DNA of 64,000 nt, taken from contig SCOE01000024.1 of NCBI GenBank assembly GCA_005503065.1, forward strand, positions 28,476 through 92,475, read 5' to 3'. This DNA comes from Comamonadaceae bacterium ALPHA2B (GTDB taxonomy: Bacteria; Pseudomonadota; Gammaproteobacteria; Burkholderiales; Burkholderiaceae_C). The translations under genes were made by a program, and so were the position numbers. The notes below the pieces were generated by a model. It was not told where the DNA came from. It ran no database searches and worked only from the letters and a program-made list of their open reading frames with translations. Positions 38,231-48,638 of the stretch are shown here, in pieces; within the stretch, counting starts at the first letter, position 1, and each line of letters starts with the position of its first letter.

Positions 38231-39319
38231 ATGACCCCAGAGCTCCCGCGGCGTCGCCGCAGCGGCCGCGTGACGCTGGCCGAGGTGGCCCGCGCCGCCG
38301 GCGTGAGCCCGATCACCGTGTCGCGCGCCTTGCGCGGCGAACGCGCCGTGGCGCCCGAGCTGGTGGCACGCGCACGCGCCGCCGCGGACGCCCTGGGCTA
38401 CGTGCCCGACCCGGCGGCGCGCGCCCTCGCCTCGCACCGCAGCACGCACGTGGCGGTGCTGATCCCCCTCCTGAGCAACACCCTGTTCGTCGACCTGCTC
38501 GAGGCCCTGCAGCGCACCTTGCGCACCCACGGCTACCAGACCCTGATCGGCATCACGCATTACGACCCGCGCGAAGAGGAGCAGTTGCTGCGCGAACAGA
38601 TGGCGCACCGTCCGGCGGGCCTGGTCGTCACCGGCTTCGAGCGCAGCGAGGAGACGCGCGCCCTGATCCAGGCCAGCGGCGTGCCGTGCGTGCACGTGAT
38701 GGAGACGAGCCGGGCGCCGGGGGTGCATTGCGTCGGCTTCTCGCAGCAGGACGCCGGGTACGCGCTGACGCAGCATCTGCTGGCCGGGGGCGCGCGGCGC
38801 ATCGCGTTCGCCGCCGCCCAGCTCGACGCCCGGGTGATGCAGCGCGCGGAGGGTTACCGCCGCGCCCTGCGCGAAGCCGGCTGCTACGAGCCGGCGCTGG
38901 AGATGCTGCGGCCCGAGCCCTCATCCATCGCCCTGGGCGGACACATGTTCGCCCGCCTCATGAGCGAATCGGCACCCGAAGCCATCTTCTTCTGCAACGA
39001 CGACCTGGCGCAGGGCGCGCTGATGGCGGCGCCCCGCCTGGGCATCCCGGTGCCGGGGCAGGTGGCGGTGGCCGGCTTCAACGACCTGCCGGGCAGCGAC
39101 CAGCTCATGCCCAGCCTGACCAGCGTGCGGACCCCGCGCGAAACCATTGGCGAGGAGGCGGCGCTGATGCTGCTGCGGCTGATGCGCGGCGAGCCGGTGC
39201 CGCGGCCGTGCGTGGAACTGCCATGGAGCCTGGTGGTGCGCGAAAGCACCGCTGCGCCCCATGAAGCAGAACGCCCGGCCAAGGCCGGGCGTCAGGGTTC
39301 GAGCAAGGCCGAAGGCTGA
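38231..39319 (+). CDS. gntR: LacI-family repressor of the gluconate/Entner-Doudoroff genes
   Basis: 362 residues. The N-terminal helix-turn-helix is VTLAEVARAAGVSPITVSRAL, followed by the hinge YVPDPAARALAS that inserts into the central CG of the operator. The sugar-binding-protein-like domain follows, with IFFCNDDLAQGAL and VAGFNDLPGS near its end. It is divergent from gntK with twin operators in between, so it probably represses both directions and is released by gluconate or 6-phosphogluconate. The last codons (39271-39292) contain a perfect terminator-like stem, giving an unusual AKAGRQGSSKAEG tail. The gene name is functional inference. Confidence 0.88.
   Translation: MTPELPRRRRSGRVTLAEVARAAGVSPITVSRALRGERAVAPELVARARAAADALGYVPDPAARALASHRSTHVAVLIPLLSNTLFVDLLEALQRTLRTHGYQTLIGITHYDPREEEQLLREQMAHRPAGLVVTGFERSEETRALIQASGVPCVHVMETSRAPGVHCVGFSQQDAGYALTQHLLAGGARRIAFAAAQLDARVMQRAEGYRRALREAGCYEPALEMLRPEPSSIALGGHMFARLMSESAPEAIFFCNDDLAQGALMAAPRLGIPVPGQVAVAGFNDLPGSDQLMPSLTSVRTPRETIGEEAALMLLRLMRGEPVPRPCVELPWSLVVRESTAAPHEAERPAKAGRQGSSKAEG
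39271..39292 (+). terminator. Terminator-like stem inside the end of the LacI-family gene
   Basis: ACGCCCGGCC (39271-39280), loop AA, GGCCGGGCGT (39283-39292): a perfect 10-bp stem. There is no following U-tract, and it lies within the last 17 codons. The next gene is convergent, so it could limit read-through. Confidence 0.45.
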
Positions 39320-39331
39320 GGCGCAGCGGCC

Positions 39332-39868
39332 TCAGTCGACCAGCTTCACCTCGACCCGGCGGGCCTCGGCGTTGTTGCCGCTGCCGGTGGTGACGGCGGG
39401 CTTCTCGAGTGCGACCTTCTCGGTCGGCACGCCCAGGCCGGTGAGCACGTCGCGCACGGTCTGGGCGCGCTGCTTGGCCAGTTCCTCGTTCTTCGCAGGG
39501 TCGCCCGTGGTGTCGTGGAAGCCCGAGACCACGGCCTTGCGGCCGCTCTGCACGCCCTGGATCACCAGCGCCAGGGCCTCGGCGGCGCCCGGCGCGATGT
39601 CGGCGCTGCCGGTGGCAAAGTAGAAGTTCACCACGCCCTCACCCACGCGGATGCTGGCGCCGTCCGGGATGACGACGGCGACGGTCTCCGTCACCACCGC
39701 CACGGTCGGGGCCGGCGCGATCGCCGCAGCGGGCGACCTGGGCGCGTGCGACAGACCGTACTTGTAGACGACGACCCCCAGCACGGTCATGACGACCAGC
39801 GCGATCAGCGCGAAGAGGAAGCCGAGCGCAAAACGCTGTTGATCGTCGTCATCCGCACGCGTGGACAT
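39332..39868 (-). CDS. OmpA-domain membrane-anchored protein
   Basis: 178 residues. A single N-terminal membrane helix (about 15-36, ALGFLFALIALVVMTVLGVVVY) is followed by an Ala/Pro/Val linker. An OmpA/MotB-type peptidoglycan-binding domain follows, with NFYFATGSADIAPGA, VSGFHDTTGDPAKNEELAKQRAQ and the C-terminal RRVEVKLVD. The normal Asp-Arg pair of the diaminopimelate pocket is represented by the FHDTTGD and RRVEV regions. It probably tethers the inner membrane to peptidoglycan. It ends 12 bases from the LacI gene (convergent) and is divergent from chaC. Confidence 0.85.
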   Translation of the reverse strand: MSTRADDDDQQRFALGFLFALIALVVMTVLGVVVYKYGLSHAPRSPAAAIAPAPTVAVVTETVAVVIPDGASIRVGEGVVNFYFATGSADIAPGAAEALALVIQGVQSGRKAVVSGFHDTTGDPAKNEELAKQRAQTVRDVLTGLGVPTEKVALEKPAVTTGSGNNAEARRVEVKLVD

Positions 39869-39910
39869 CGGGTGGTCTCCAAATGAAAGAGGTCGGTAAA
39901 TAATGGGTTC

Positions 39911-40651
39911 GTGAACCATGACGCCGAAATTGTAGGTGGCGCCGGATTGGGCCCTCCCGGCCTGGACCCGCTGCCCACGCCGCTGCGCGATCCCAAGCCC
40001 CTGCTGGACCGGGTCATTCACGAATGGGGCGGGCACGAGGACCTCTGGCTCTTCGGCTACGGATCGCTGATCTGGAAGCCCGAATTCGACTTCGTCGAGC
40101 GCCGCCCCGCGCGGGTGCACGGCTGGCACCGGGCGCTCAAGATGTGGAGCCGGGTCAACCGCGGCAGCGTGCAGAACCCCGGCCTGGTGTTCGGACTGCT
40201 GACCGGCGGCAGCTGCCAGGGGCTGGTGTTCCGCGTGCCCGCCGTGCACGGCCTCGAGACGCTGGGGCGCCTGTGGCTGCGCGAGATGCCCACCGGCGTG
40301 TACGACCCGCGCTGGCTGACCTGCATCACGCCGGGCGGGCCGGTGCGGGCGCTGGCCTTCACGCTTTCGCGCAAGAGCCCCAACTTCACCGGCAACCTGC
40401 CCGAGGCCCGCTACCGCGAGATCTTCGCCAGCGCCGTGGGACGTTACGGCAGCTCGCTCGACTACGCGCGGCAGACGCTGGCGGAACTCAAGCGCCACCA
40501 CATCCACGACGCCGCCCTGGCGCGGCTGCTGCGGCTGGCCGAAATCACGGCCTCCGCTGACGCGGCCGCGGCCGCACCTGCCGCTACCCTGCCTCCAGCC
40601 GGGCCCCGCCAAGGGACCCCGCCCGCTCCACCCGCCACCCAAGGAAACTGA
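39911..40651 (+). CDS. chaC: ChaC-type gamma-glutamylcyclotransferase
   Basis: 246 residues. LWLFGYGSLIWKPEFDF is the ChaC substrate-loop signature, and ARVHGWHRALKMWS and TGVYDPRWL follow as in the family. ChaC enzymes release 5-oxoproline from glutathione, giving Cys-Gly. The start is a GTG at 39911 because a nearby ATG (39903) stops at once. The C-terminal 35 residues are Ala/Pro-rich and probably disordered; they contain the sodC ribosome site. sodC begins two bases after the stop, which suggests a shared redox-stress unit. Confidence 0.88.
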   Translation: MNHDAEIVGGAGLGPPGLDPLPTPLRDPKPLLDRVIHEWGGHEDLWLFGYGSLIWKPEFDFVERRPARVHGWHRALKMWSRVNRGSVQNPGLVFGLLTGGSCQGLVFRVPAVHGLETLGRLWLREMPTGVYDPRWLTCITPGGPVRALAFTLSRKSPNFTGNLPEARYREIFASAVGRYGSSLDYARQTLAELKRHHIHDAALARLLRLAEITASADAAAAAPAATLPPAGPRQGTPPAPPATQGN

Positions 40652-40652
40652 G

Positions 40653-41189
40653 ATGACCAAGCCAACCTTCGCCCTCGCCGGCGCCGCCCTCCTGGCCTGC
40701 GCCGCCCTGTCGGCCTGCGGCAGCATGGGCATGGGCCGCGCCACGGCCACCGCCAACCTCGCGCCCACTGCCGCCATCAATCCCAACCCGACCACCGGCA
40801 AGGTGACCTTCACCGCCCTCGACCACGGCGTTCGCGTGGCGGGCGAGGTGCGCGGCCTGACGCCGGGCGAGCACGGCTTCCACATCCACGAGAAGGGCGA
40901 CTGCGGCGACAACGGCAACGCCTCCGGCGGCCACTTCAACCCGGCAGGCGGCACGCACGGCAAGTTCGGCGCCGCCGGCAGCCATGCGGGCGAGCTGCCC
41001 AGCCTGGTGGCCGGCGCCGACGGCGTGGCGCGCTTCAGCGTCGATGTGCATTCGATCTCCCTCGCCGACGGCACGGCCAACAACGTCGTCGGCCGCGCCC
41101 TGGTGGTGCACCGCGACCGCGACGACTACACCTCGCAGCCCGCCGGCAACTCCGGCCCGCGCATCGCCTGCGCGGTCATCGCGCGCTGA
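40653..41189 (+). CDS. sodC: Cu,Zn superoxide dismutase, lipoprotein form
   Basis: 178 residues with a lipobox LSAC (lipidated Cys22), so it is anchored in the envelope. Copper ligands H77, H79 (GFHIH), the bridging H94 and H153 (VVHRD) and zinc ligands H102 and H111 are visible, as are the disulfide cysteines C84 and C173. The fourth zinc ligand, normally Asp in HAGDLP, is Glu here (HAGELP, E114). The family removes superoxide in the periplasm. AAGGAA inside the end of chaC provides the ribosome site. Confidence 0.93.
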   Translation: MTKPTFALAGAALLACAALSACGSMGMGRATATANLAPTAAINPNPTTGKVTFTALDHGVRVAGEVRGLTPGEHGFHIHEKGDCGDNGNASGGHFNPAGGTHGKFGAAGSHAGELPSLVAGADGVARFSVDVHSISLADGTANNVVGRALVVHRDRDDYTSQPAGNSGPRIACAVIAR

Positions 41190-41198
41190 GCGTTGCGC

Positions 41199-42686
41199 CT
41201 AGGCGGCCTCGCCCAGGCCGCCGGCACTGCGCTCCCGGGTCAGCACCCGGCCGGCGCGTGCCATGAGTGCCGTCGCGCCTTCGCGGTAGGTCAGCGCGCC
41301 GTTCACGTAGACCGCTTCCACGCCTTCGCTCGCCAGCTCGGGCTGCGCATAGGTGGCCCGGTCCCGGATGCGCTCGGCATCGAACACCACCACATCCGCC
41401 TGGTGGCCCGAGCGCAGCAGGCCGCGCCCGGCGATGCGGAAGTTGCGCGCCGTCAGGCCCGTCATCTTGTGGATGGCCTGCTCCAGCGTGAACAGGCCGC
41501 GTCCGCGCCAATAGCGCGCAAGTACACGCGGGAACGCGCCCCACAGCCGGGGATGCGGATGCCGGTCGTGCGGCAGGCCGTCGGAGCCGATCATCGAGCG
41601 CGGATGGGCCATCACCCGCTCCACATCGTCCTCCCGCATCTGGAAGTAGCAGGCGCCGCCCGGCTTGAGCCGCAGGGCGGCGCTTTTCTGATCCATGCCC
41701 CATTCCGCAGCGATGTCGGCCAGCATGCGCCCGCCGGCCTCGGGATGCGGTTCGCTCCAGGTGATGAGCACGTCGATCACGCCGTCCACCAGGTCCTCGC
41801 GCAGCACCGTAGAGCCGGCGACGTAGGGATACACGTCCATGGCGATGGATTGGCGCTCGCCCAGCCGATCGACCAGCGGCAGCGTCTCGGCCGTGCGGCC
41901 CCAGTTGGCGGGGCCCGCGCACTTGTGGTGCGAGATCACCAGCGGCACGCCAGCCTCGAAGGCGCAGTCGCCGGCTTCGACCATCGCTTCGAGGATGGTC
42001 TCCATCTCGCTGCGCAGGTGGGTGGCGTACACGCCGCCATGGCGGGCCACCACGCGTGCCAGGGCGGTCACCTCGTCGGCGGGGGCGGCATAGGCCTCCT
42101 CGTAGAACAGGCCGGAGGAGAGGCCGAAGGCCCCCTCGCGCATGCAGCCATCCAGCAGCGCGGCCATGCGGGCCTGTTCCTCCGCGTCGGCCGGCCGGCC
42201 CAGGTCATCCATGGCGGCGAAGCGCAGCGTGGTATGCCCCACCAGCGGCGCCACGTTGAGCGAAGGGCGGGCCGCCGTCACCGCGTCCCGGTAGGCGGCC
42301 ATGTCGGCGTAGCGGAAGGAGTCCGCGCCCAGCAGCGTGAGCGGCGGGCGCGCCTGCGCCGCCCGGTAGGGCGCGAGCGAGATCCCGCAGTTGCCCGTCA
42401 CCACGGTGGTGATGCCCTGCGACAGCTTGGGCAGGTATTCGGGCATGCGCAGCACGGCGGCGTCGTCGTGCGTGTGGGCATCGATGAAGCCGGGCGCCAC
42501 CACCTTGCCGCGGCAGTCGACCACCTCGGCCCCGGCCAGGTCGAATCCCTGCGGCGGATGCTCGCGCAGATGCTCGCCCAGGCAGGCGATGCGCTCGCCC
42601 GCCAGCAGCAGGTCGCCGTGCCAGCCGGGCTGGCCCGAGCCGTCGACCAGCAGGCCGCCTTCGAGCAGGGTCAGGGGTGTGTTCAT
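41199..42686 (-). CDS. dan: D-aminoacylase (N-acyl-D-amino-acid deacylase)
   Basis: 495 residues of the amidohydrolase superfamily. Metal residues H71 and H73 (DAHTHD), C100 (TGNCGIS), the later histidines in VYATHLRSE and VISHHKC, and the Asp in MIGSDGLPHD match the known D-aminoacylase set. It hydrolyses N-acyl-D-amino acids to free D-amino acids and fatty or acetic acid. The ATG at 42686 overlaps the stop of the RpiR-type regulator (ATGA), so it is the last gene of the island operon. The acyl and side-chain preference cannot be read from sequence. Confidence 0.92.
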   Translation of the reverse strand: MNTPLTLLEGGLLVDGSGQPGWHGDLLLAGERIACLGEHLREHPPQGFDLAGAEVVDCRGKVVAPGFIDAHTHDDAAVLRMPEYLPKLSQGITTVVTGNCGISLAPYRAAQARPPLTLLGADSFRYADMAAYRDAVTAARPSLNVAPLVGHTTLRFAAMDDLGRPADAEEQARMAALLDGCMREGAFGLSSGLFYEEAYAAPADEVTALARVVARHGGVYATHLRSEMETILEAMVEAGDCAFEAGVPLVISHHKCAGPANWGRTAETLPLVDRLGERQSIAMDVYPYVAGSTVLREDLVDGVIDVLITWSEPHPEAGGRMLADIAAEWGMDQKSAALRLKPGGACYFQMREDDVERVMAHPRSMIGSDGLPHDRHPHPRLWGAFPRVLARYWRGRGLFTLEQAIHKMTGLTARNFRIAGRGLLRSGHQADVVVFDAERIRDRATYAQPELASEGVEAVYVNGALTYREGATALMARAGRVLTRERSAGGLGEAA

Positions 42687-43636
42687 GAACGGGTCTTGTC
42701 GTTGTCGTCGTGGCCGGCTGCGTCGTTGGCCGCCGACGGTGCGGCCGGGGCGGCGCCCCACACCGGCAGCGGATAGCCCTGCACGTCGATGCCCTGACGC
42801 TGCAGCGCGGCGCGTACCTCGCGCAGGCGACGCACGGCCGGATCGCCCAGGCGCTGGGCCACCAGCACCGAGAGGATCTCGATGATCAGCAGATGGGCCA
42901 GGTAGGCGTCGATGCCCACGCGCATCACGGCGTCCTCGGGCACGTCCACCGCCAGCAGCAGGTCGGCCCGCGCGGCCAGCGGGGAGCCGGGCCGGGTGAT
43001 GGCGACGGTGCGCGCACCCTGGGCGCGGGCCACGTCCACGCTGTCGAGCAGCGAGGGCATGCCGCCCACATGCGAGAAGGCCACCACCACCGAACCTGGC
43101 CCGTGCGCCCCCGCGGCCACCTGCTGCAGGTGGTAGTCGGCCCAGGCATTGGCCGACAGACCCAGGCGGAACAGCCGCGACTGCAGGTCGTTGGCCATGA
43201 ACCAGGAGGTGGCGCCAGCGCCGAAGATGTCGATGTGCGGCGCGGCGGCCAGCGCGGCGGCGGTGGCCTCGACCACCGCCATGTCGAGCTGGGCGCGCAC
43301 GCCCTGTACCGAGGCCGAAGCGCTGCGCACGATCTTGGCGACCACCTCGGCCGCACTGTCGCCCAGGCTGACGCTGCGGTGCAGCGGCGAGCCGCCCACG
43401 GCCAGTTCCTGTGCCAGCGCCAGCTTGAACTCGCGCAGGCCGGCGAAGCCCAGGTCGCGGCAGGTGCGCATGATGGTGGGCACCGAGCTGGCCGAGCGCT
43501 CGGCCAGCTGCTCGAAGCTCTCGTCCAGCGTGCGCTGGGGGTCTTCCAGCATCAGGTCCAGGATGGCGCGGCGGGTGGCGGGCGCGTTCTCGCGCGCCTG
43601 GGCCATGCGCTGGAGCAGCGGCAGCTCGGCCATCAT
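42683..43636 (-). CDS. RpiR/MurR-family regulator with SIS domain
   Basis: 317 residues. The N-terminal helix-turn-helix (about 15-80) includes FEQLAERSASSVPTIMRTCRDLGFAGLREFK, and the SIS domain follows (about 125-260) with DIFGAGATSWFMANDL and VVVAFSHVGG. The SIS fold normally senses phosphosugars, so its use in a D-amino-acid operon is notable. MetMet starts are at 43636 and 43633; the first overlaps the stop of the PLP enzyme. It is embedded between the two enzymes, and twin TGAAA-N5-TTTCA palindromes lie at the operon's promoter. Confidence 0.9.
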   Translation of the reverse strand: MMAELPLLQRMAQARENAPATRRAILDLMLEDPQRTLDESFEQLAERSASSVPTIMRTCRDLGFAGLREFKLALAQELAVGGSPLHRSVSLGDSAAEVVAKIVRSASASVQGVRAQLDMAVVEATAAALAAAPHIDIFGAGATSWFMANDLQSRLFRLGLSANAWADYHLQQVAAGAHGPGSVVVAFSHVGGMPSLLDSVDVARAQGARTVAITRPGSPLAARADLLLAVDVPEDAVMRVGIDAYLAHLLIIEILSVLVAQRLGDPAVRRLREVRAALQRQGIDVQGYPLPVWGAAPAAPSAANDAAGHDDNDKTRS

Positions 43637-44939
43637 CAGAAGTGCGTGGTGATCGCGTCTACCACGGCGTAATGCGCGTCCACGACGGGCATCCAGCGCC
43701 ACTTGTCGAAGGTGGTGCAGGGATGCGAGATGCCCAGTCCGACGCGCTCGCCCACCACCGGGGCGGTGGCGTCGTCCGCCTCGTCCCAGCGCAGATAGGC
43801 ATGCTGGTCGTTGAGGGCCGTGATGCGCCAGCTGGCCGGCACGACCTGCGCCGCCGTGGCACCGCGGGCCGCGCGGGCGATGGGGATGGGCAGCGACAGG
43901 TCGAAGGAGATGTCGCGCCGGCCCACGGTGAGGATGGCCAGCCGCGGCTCGGGCCGCGACTGGACCGCCGCCCAGACCTCCATGGCCGGTTGCAGGCCTT
44001 CGCCGCAGTCGCAGCCCAGGCGCCGGTTCACGGCATCGACCATGCGGGTGTAGAAGCCGTGGTCGTGCGTCACGTAGCAGCCCGAGCGCAGGAGCCCGCG
44101 CACCGGGCGGCCCAGCGACGGGCGCAGGCGGCCGGCCACCAGATCGAAGATGGCGGAGCCGCCGGCCGAGAACAGCAGCTCGTCGGCCTCGAACAGCCGC
44201 TCGGCCACGCAGGCCTCGGCCACCGCCTGCACGCGGTCCATGAGGGCGGTGGCGTAGGCGGCATCGGGGCCGTCCTGGCCGGTGGCGCCCTGGCCCTCGT
44301 AGCACTCGATGCCGACCAGCCGCAGAGCCGGGCTTTCGTGCACGGCACGGGCCAGCGCCAGTGCGTCCTCGTGCGTGCGGCAGCCGGTGCGGCCGCCATC
44401 GACACCGATCTCCAGCATCACTTCGAAAGGCCGCGCACCCGCGTGTCGCTTGAACCAGTCGCCGATGAGCGCCAGCTGTGCCTGCGAGTCGACCAGGAAC
44501 ACCACGCGCAGACCCGCATGCGCGGCCTGCAGCTGCTGGATGCCGGCCAGGTCGTCGTCCTGCACCACCTGGTTGGCGATCAGCGCATTGCGCACGCCGG
44601 CCGCCGCGCCGATGGCCAGCTGCGCCACGGTGGCGAAGGTGATGCCCCAGGCGCCGGCATCGAGTTGGCGTGCAAAGAGCTGGGGTGACATGGTGGTCTT
44701 GCCGTGCGGCGCCATGTCGATGCCCTGGCCCTGCGCATAGCGCTGCATCCAGGCCAGGTTGTGGGCGAGCTGCTCGCGCTTGATCAGGGCCAGCGGCAGC
44801 GGCAGGTCGCCGGCCAGCACGTTCCAGCCGGCGCTGCCCACGCGGCTGCGCGGACGCGGCGCCTGCGTGCGGGGATAGCCCTTGTAGGTGCCGTCGAGGA
44901 GGGGGTCGGTCAGGTCGGTCATGCGGAATGGAAAAGTCA

Positions 44940-44940
<1 letters not shown>
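43636..44940 (-). CDS. D-threonine aldolase/D-serine dehydratase-like PLP enzyme (DSD1 fold)
   Basis: 434 residues. The N-terminal alanine-racemase-like barrel holds the PLP lysine K81 in MAPHGKTTMSP, and the C-terminal beta domain ends with GISHPCTTFDKW, the His-x-Cys metal site of the fungal-type D-serine dehydratase and D-threonine aldolase group. Depending on the member, the family eliminates ammonia from D-serine or 3-hydroxyaspartate, or splits D-threonine. The ATG at 44940 shares a base with the upstream ATPase stop. Next to D-aminoacylase and RidA, a D-amino-acid deaminase role is likely. Confidence 0.85.
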
Positions 44941-46835
<1,895 letters not shown>

Positions 46836-46837
46836 GG

Positions 46838-47671
46838 TCAGGCGGCCTTCTTGAGTTTGGGGTCGAGCAGGTCGCGCACGCCATCGCCCAGCAGCTGCAG
46901 CGACAGCGCCGTGAAGATGATGGCCAGGCCCGGGAACAGCACCACCCAGAAGGCCCGGTCGGCGTACTGCTGGCTGCCGGCGACCATGGTGCCCCAGGTG
47001 GGGATCTCCGGCGGCACGCCGACCCCCAGGAAGGACAGGCCCGCCTCCGCCAGGATGGCGTAGGCGAAGATGAAGGAGCCCTGCACCAGGATCGGCGACA
47101 GCAGGTTGGGCAGCACGTGGTGCCACAGGATGTGCGGCGTGCGGGCGCCGATGGCGCGCGCGGCCTCCACGAACAGCAACTCGCGCACCACCAGCGTGGA
47201 AGCGCGCACCACCCGCGCGACGCGCGGCGTGTAGACCAGCACCAGCGCCAGCACCACATTGGCCAGCGACGGCCCCAGGATGGCCACCAGCGCGATGGCC
47301 AGCAGGATGTCGGGGAAGGACATCATGGCGTCCACCACGCGGCTGAGGGGCGTATCGAGCCGGCGGAAGAAGCCGGCCAGCAGGCCCACCAGCGTGCCCA
47401 GCACGATGGCGCCCGCGGCGGTGAACGCGGCAATCGCCAGCGAATAGCGCGCGCCGTGGATCACGCGGGAATACAGGTCGCGGCCCAGCTCGTCGGTGCC
47501 CATCAGGTGGGCCCCGCTCGGCGGCTTGAGGCGGTCGAGCACCGCCGTGTCGTTGGGATCGGCGCCGGCGAACACCGACGCGCCCAGCGCCAGCACCACC
47601 GTGGCCAGCAGCACGACGGCGGCCGCCATCACGATGCGGCGGCGGAACAGCCGCGAAAGGAGTGAACGCAT
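46838..47671 (-). CDS. Dipeptide-type ABC permease, DppC/GsiD family
   Basis: 277 residues with six membrane helices. [24 protein letters not shown] is the DppC landmark, and [22 protein letters not shown] is the EAA loop that contacts the ATPase. The ATG at 47671 is preferred over an in-frame ATG at 47752, which would begin inside the preceding permease. The stop lies two bases before the ATPase ATG. It forms the transmembrane channel with the DppB-type partner. Confidence 0.93.
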   Translation of the reverse strand: MRSLLSRLFRRRIVMAAAVVLLATVVLALGASVFAGADPNDTAVLDRLKPPSGAHLMGTDELGRDLYSRVIHGARYSLAIAAFTAAGAIVLGTLVGLLAGFFRRLDTPLSRVVDAMMSFPDILLAIALVAILGPSLANVVLALVLVYTPRVARVVRASTLVVRELLFVEAARAIGARTPHILWHHVLPNLLSPILVQGSFIFAYAILAEAGLSFLGVGVPPEIPTWGTMVAGSQQYADRAFWVVLFPGLAIIFTALSLQLLGDGVRDLLDPKLKKAA

Positions 47672-47675
47672 CGCT

Positions 47676-48617
47676 TCAGACCTTGACGCGCGGATCGACG
47701 ACCGCATACAGCATGTCGATCGCGAAGTTGATGAACACGTAGATGGCGGCAATGACCAGCAGCGCGCCCTGGATGACCGGGTAGTCGCGCCGCAGCACGG
47801 CGTTGACCACCAGGTTGCCCACGCCGGGCAGGCCGAACACGGTCTCGGTGACGATGGCGCCGCCGATCATGAGCGCGGTGGTCAGGCCCACCACGGTGAC
47901 GATGGGCACCAGCGCATTGCGCAGCGCATGCTTGAGCACCACCACCTGCTCGCCCAGGCCCTTGGCGCGGGCGGTGCGCACGTAGTCCTCGCCCAGCACG
48001 TCGAGCATGCTGGCGCGGGTGAAGCGGATGATCAGCGCCGAGTTCAGCAGGCCCAGCACCGTGGCCGGCAGCACCAGCGCATGCAGCCGCTCGGCCAGCG
48101 GCGCGCCGGGGTCGCCGTAGCCGGAGACCGGGAACCAGCCCAGCTTCACGGCGAAGAACTGGATCAGCACGATGCCCAGCCAGAAGCTGGGCACGCTCGC
48201 ACCGAGCATGGCGACGCCGGTGAAGGCCTGGTCCACCGCCTTGCCGCGGAACACGGCCGAGACGATGCCGCAGGGAATGCCGATCAGCGCCGCCAGCGCC
48301 ACGGCCATGAGCGTGAGCAGCGCCGTGGGCTCGGCCCGCTCGGCCAGGGCCTGCGCCACCGGCCGCTGCAGGAAGATGGACTCGCCCAGGTTGCCCTGCA
48401 GCACCTCGCGCAGCCAGTAGCCGAACTGCACCGGCAGCGGCTTGTCCAGCCCGTACTGCTGCTGCACCCGGGCGATGTCGGCCGCGGTGGCCTGGTCGCC
48501 CAGCAGCACCGCCGCCGGGTCGCCCGAGGCGGCGCGGGTGAGCACGAAGACCAGCACGGCCACCAGCGCCAGCACTGCCAGCATGCCCAGGGCCTTGGAG
48601 AGGATGAAACGGTGCAC
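47676..48617 (-). CDS. Dipeptide-type ABC permease, DppB/GsiC family
   Basis: 313 residues, six helices. VQQQYGLDKPLPVQFGYWL in the first periplasmic loop and DYVRTARAKGLGEQVVVLKHALRNALVP (EAA loop) are typical DppB. The start is a GTG at 48617. It follows the binding-protein gene by 21 bases and precedes the DppC-type gene by four. Confidence 0.93.
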   Translation of the reverse strand: MHRFILSKALGMLAVLALVAVLVFVLTRAASGDPAAVLLGDQATAADIARVQQQYGLDKPLPVQFGYWLREVLQGNLGESIFLQRPVAQALAERAEPTALLTLMAVALAALIGIPCGIVSAVFRGKAVDQAFTGVAMLGASVPSFWLGIVLIQFFAVKLGWFPVSGYGDPGAPLAERLHALVLPATVLGLLNSALIIRFTRASMLDVLGEDYVRTARAKGLGEQVVVLKHALRNALVPIVTVVGLTTALMIGGAIVTETVFGLPGVGNLVVNAVLRRDYPVIQGALLVIAAIYVFINFAIDMLYAVVDPRVKV

Positions 48618-48638
48618 GCGCTCGGCTCCCGGCGGGGC

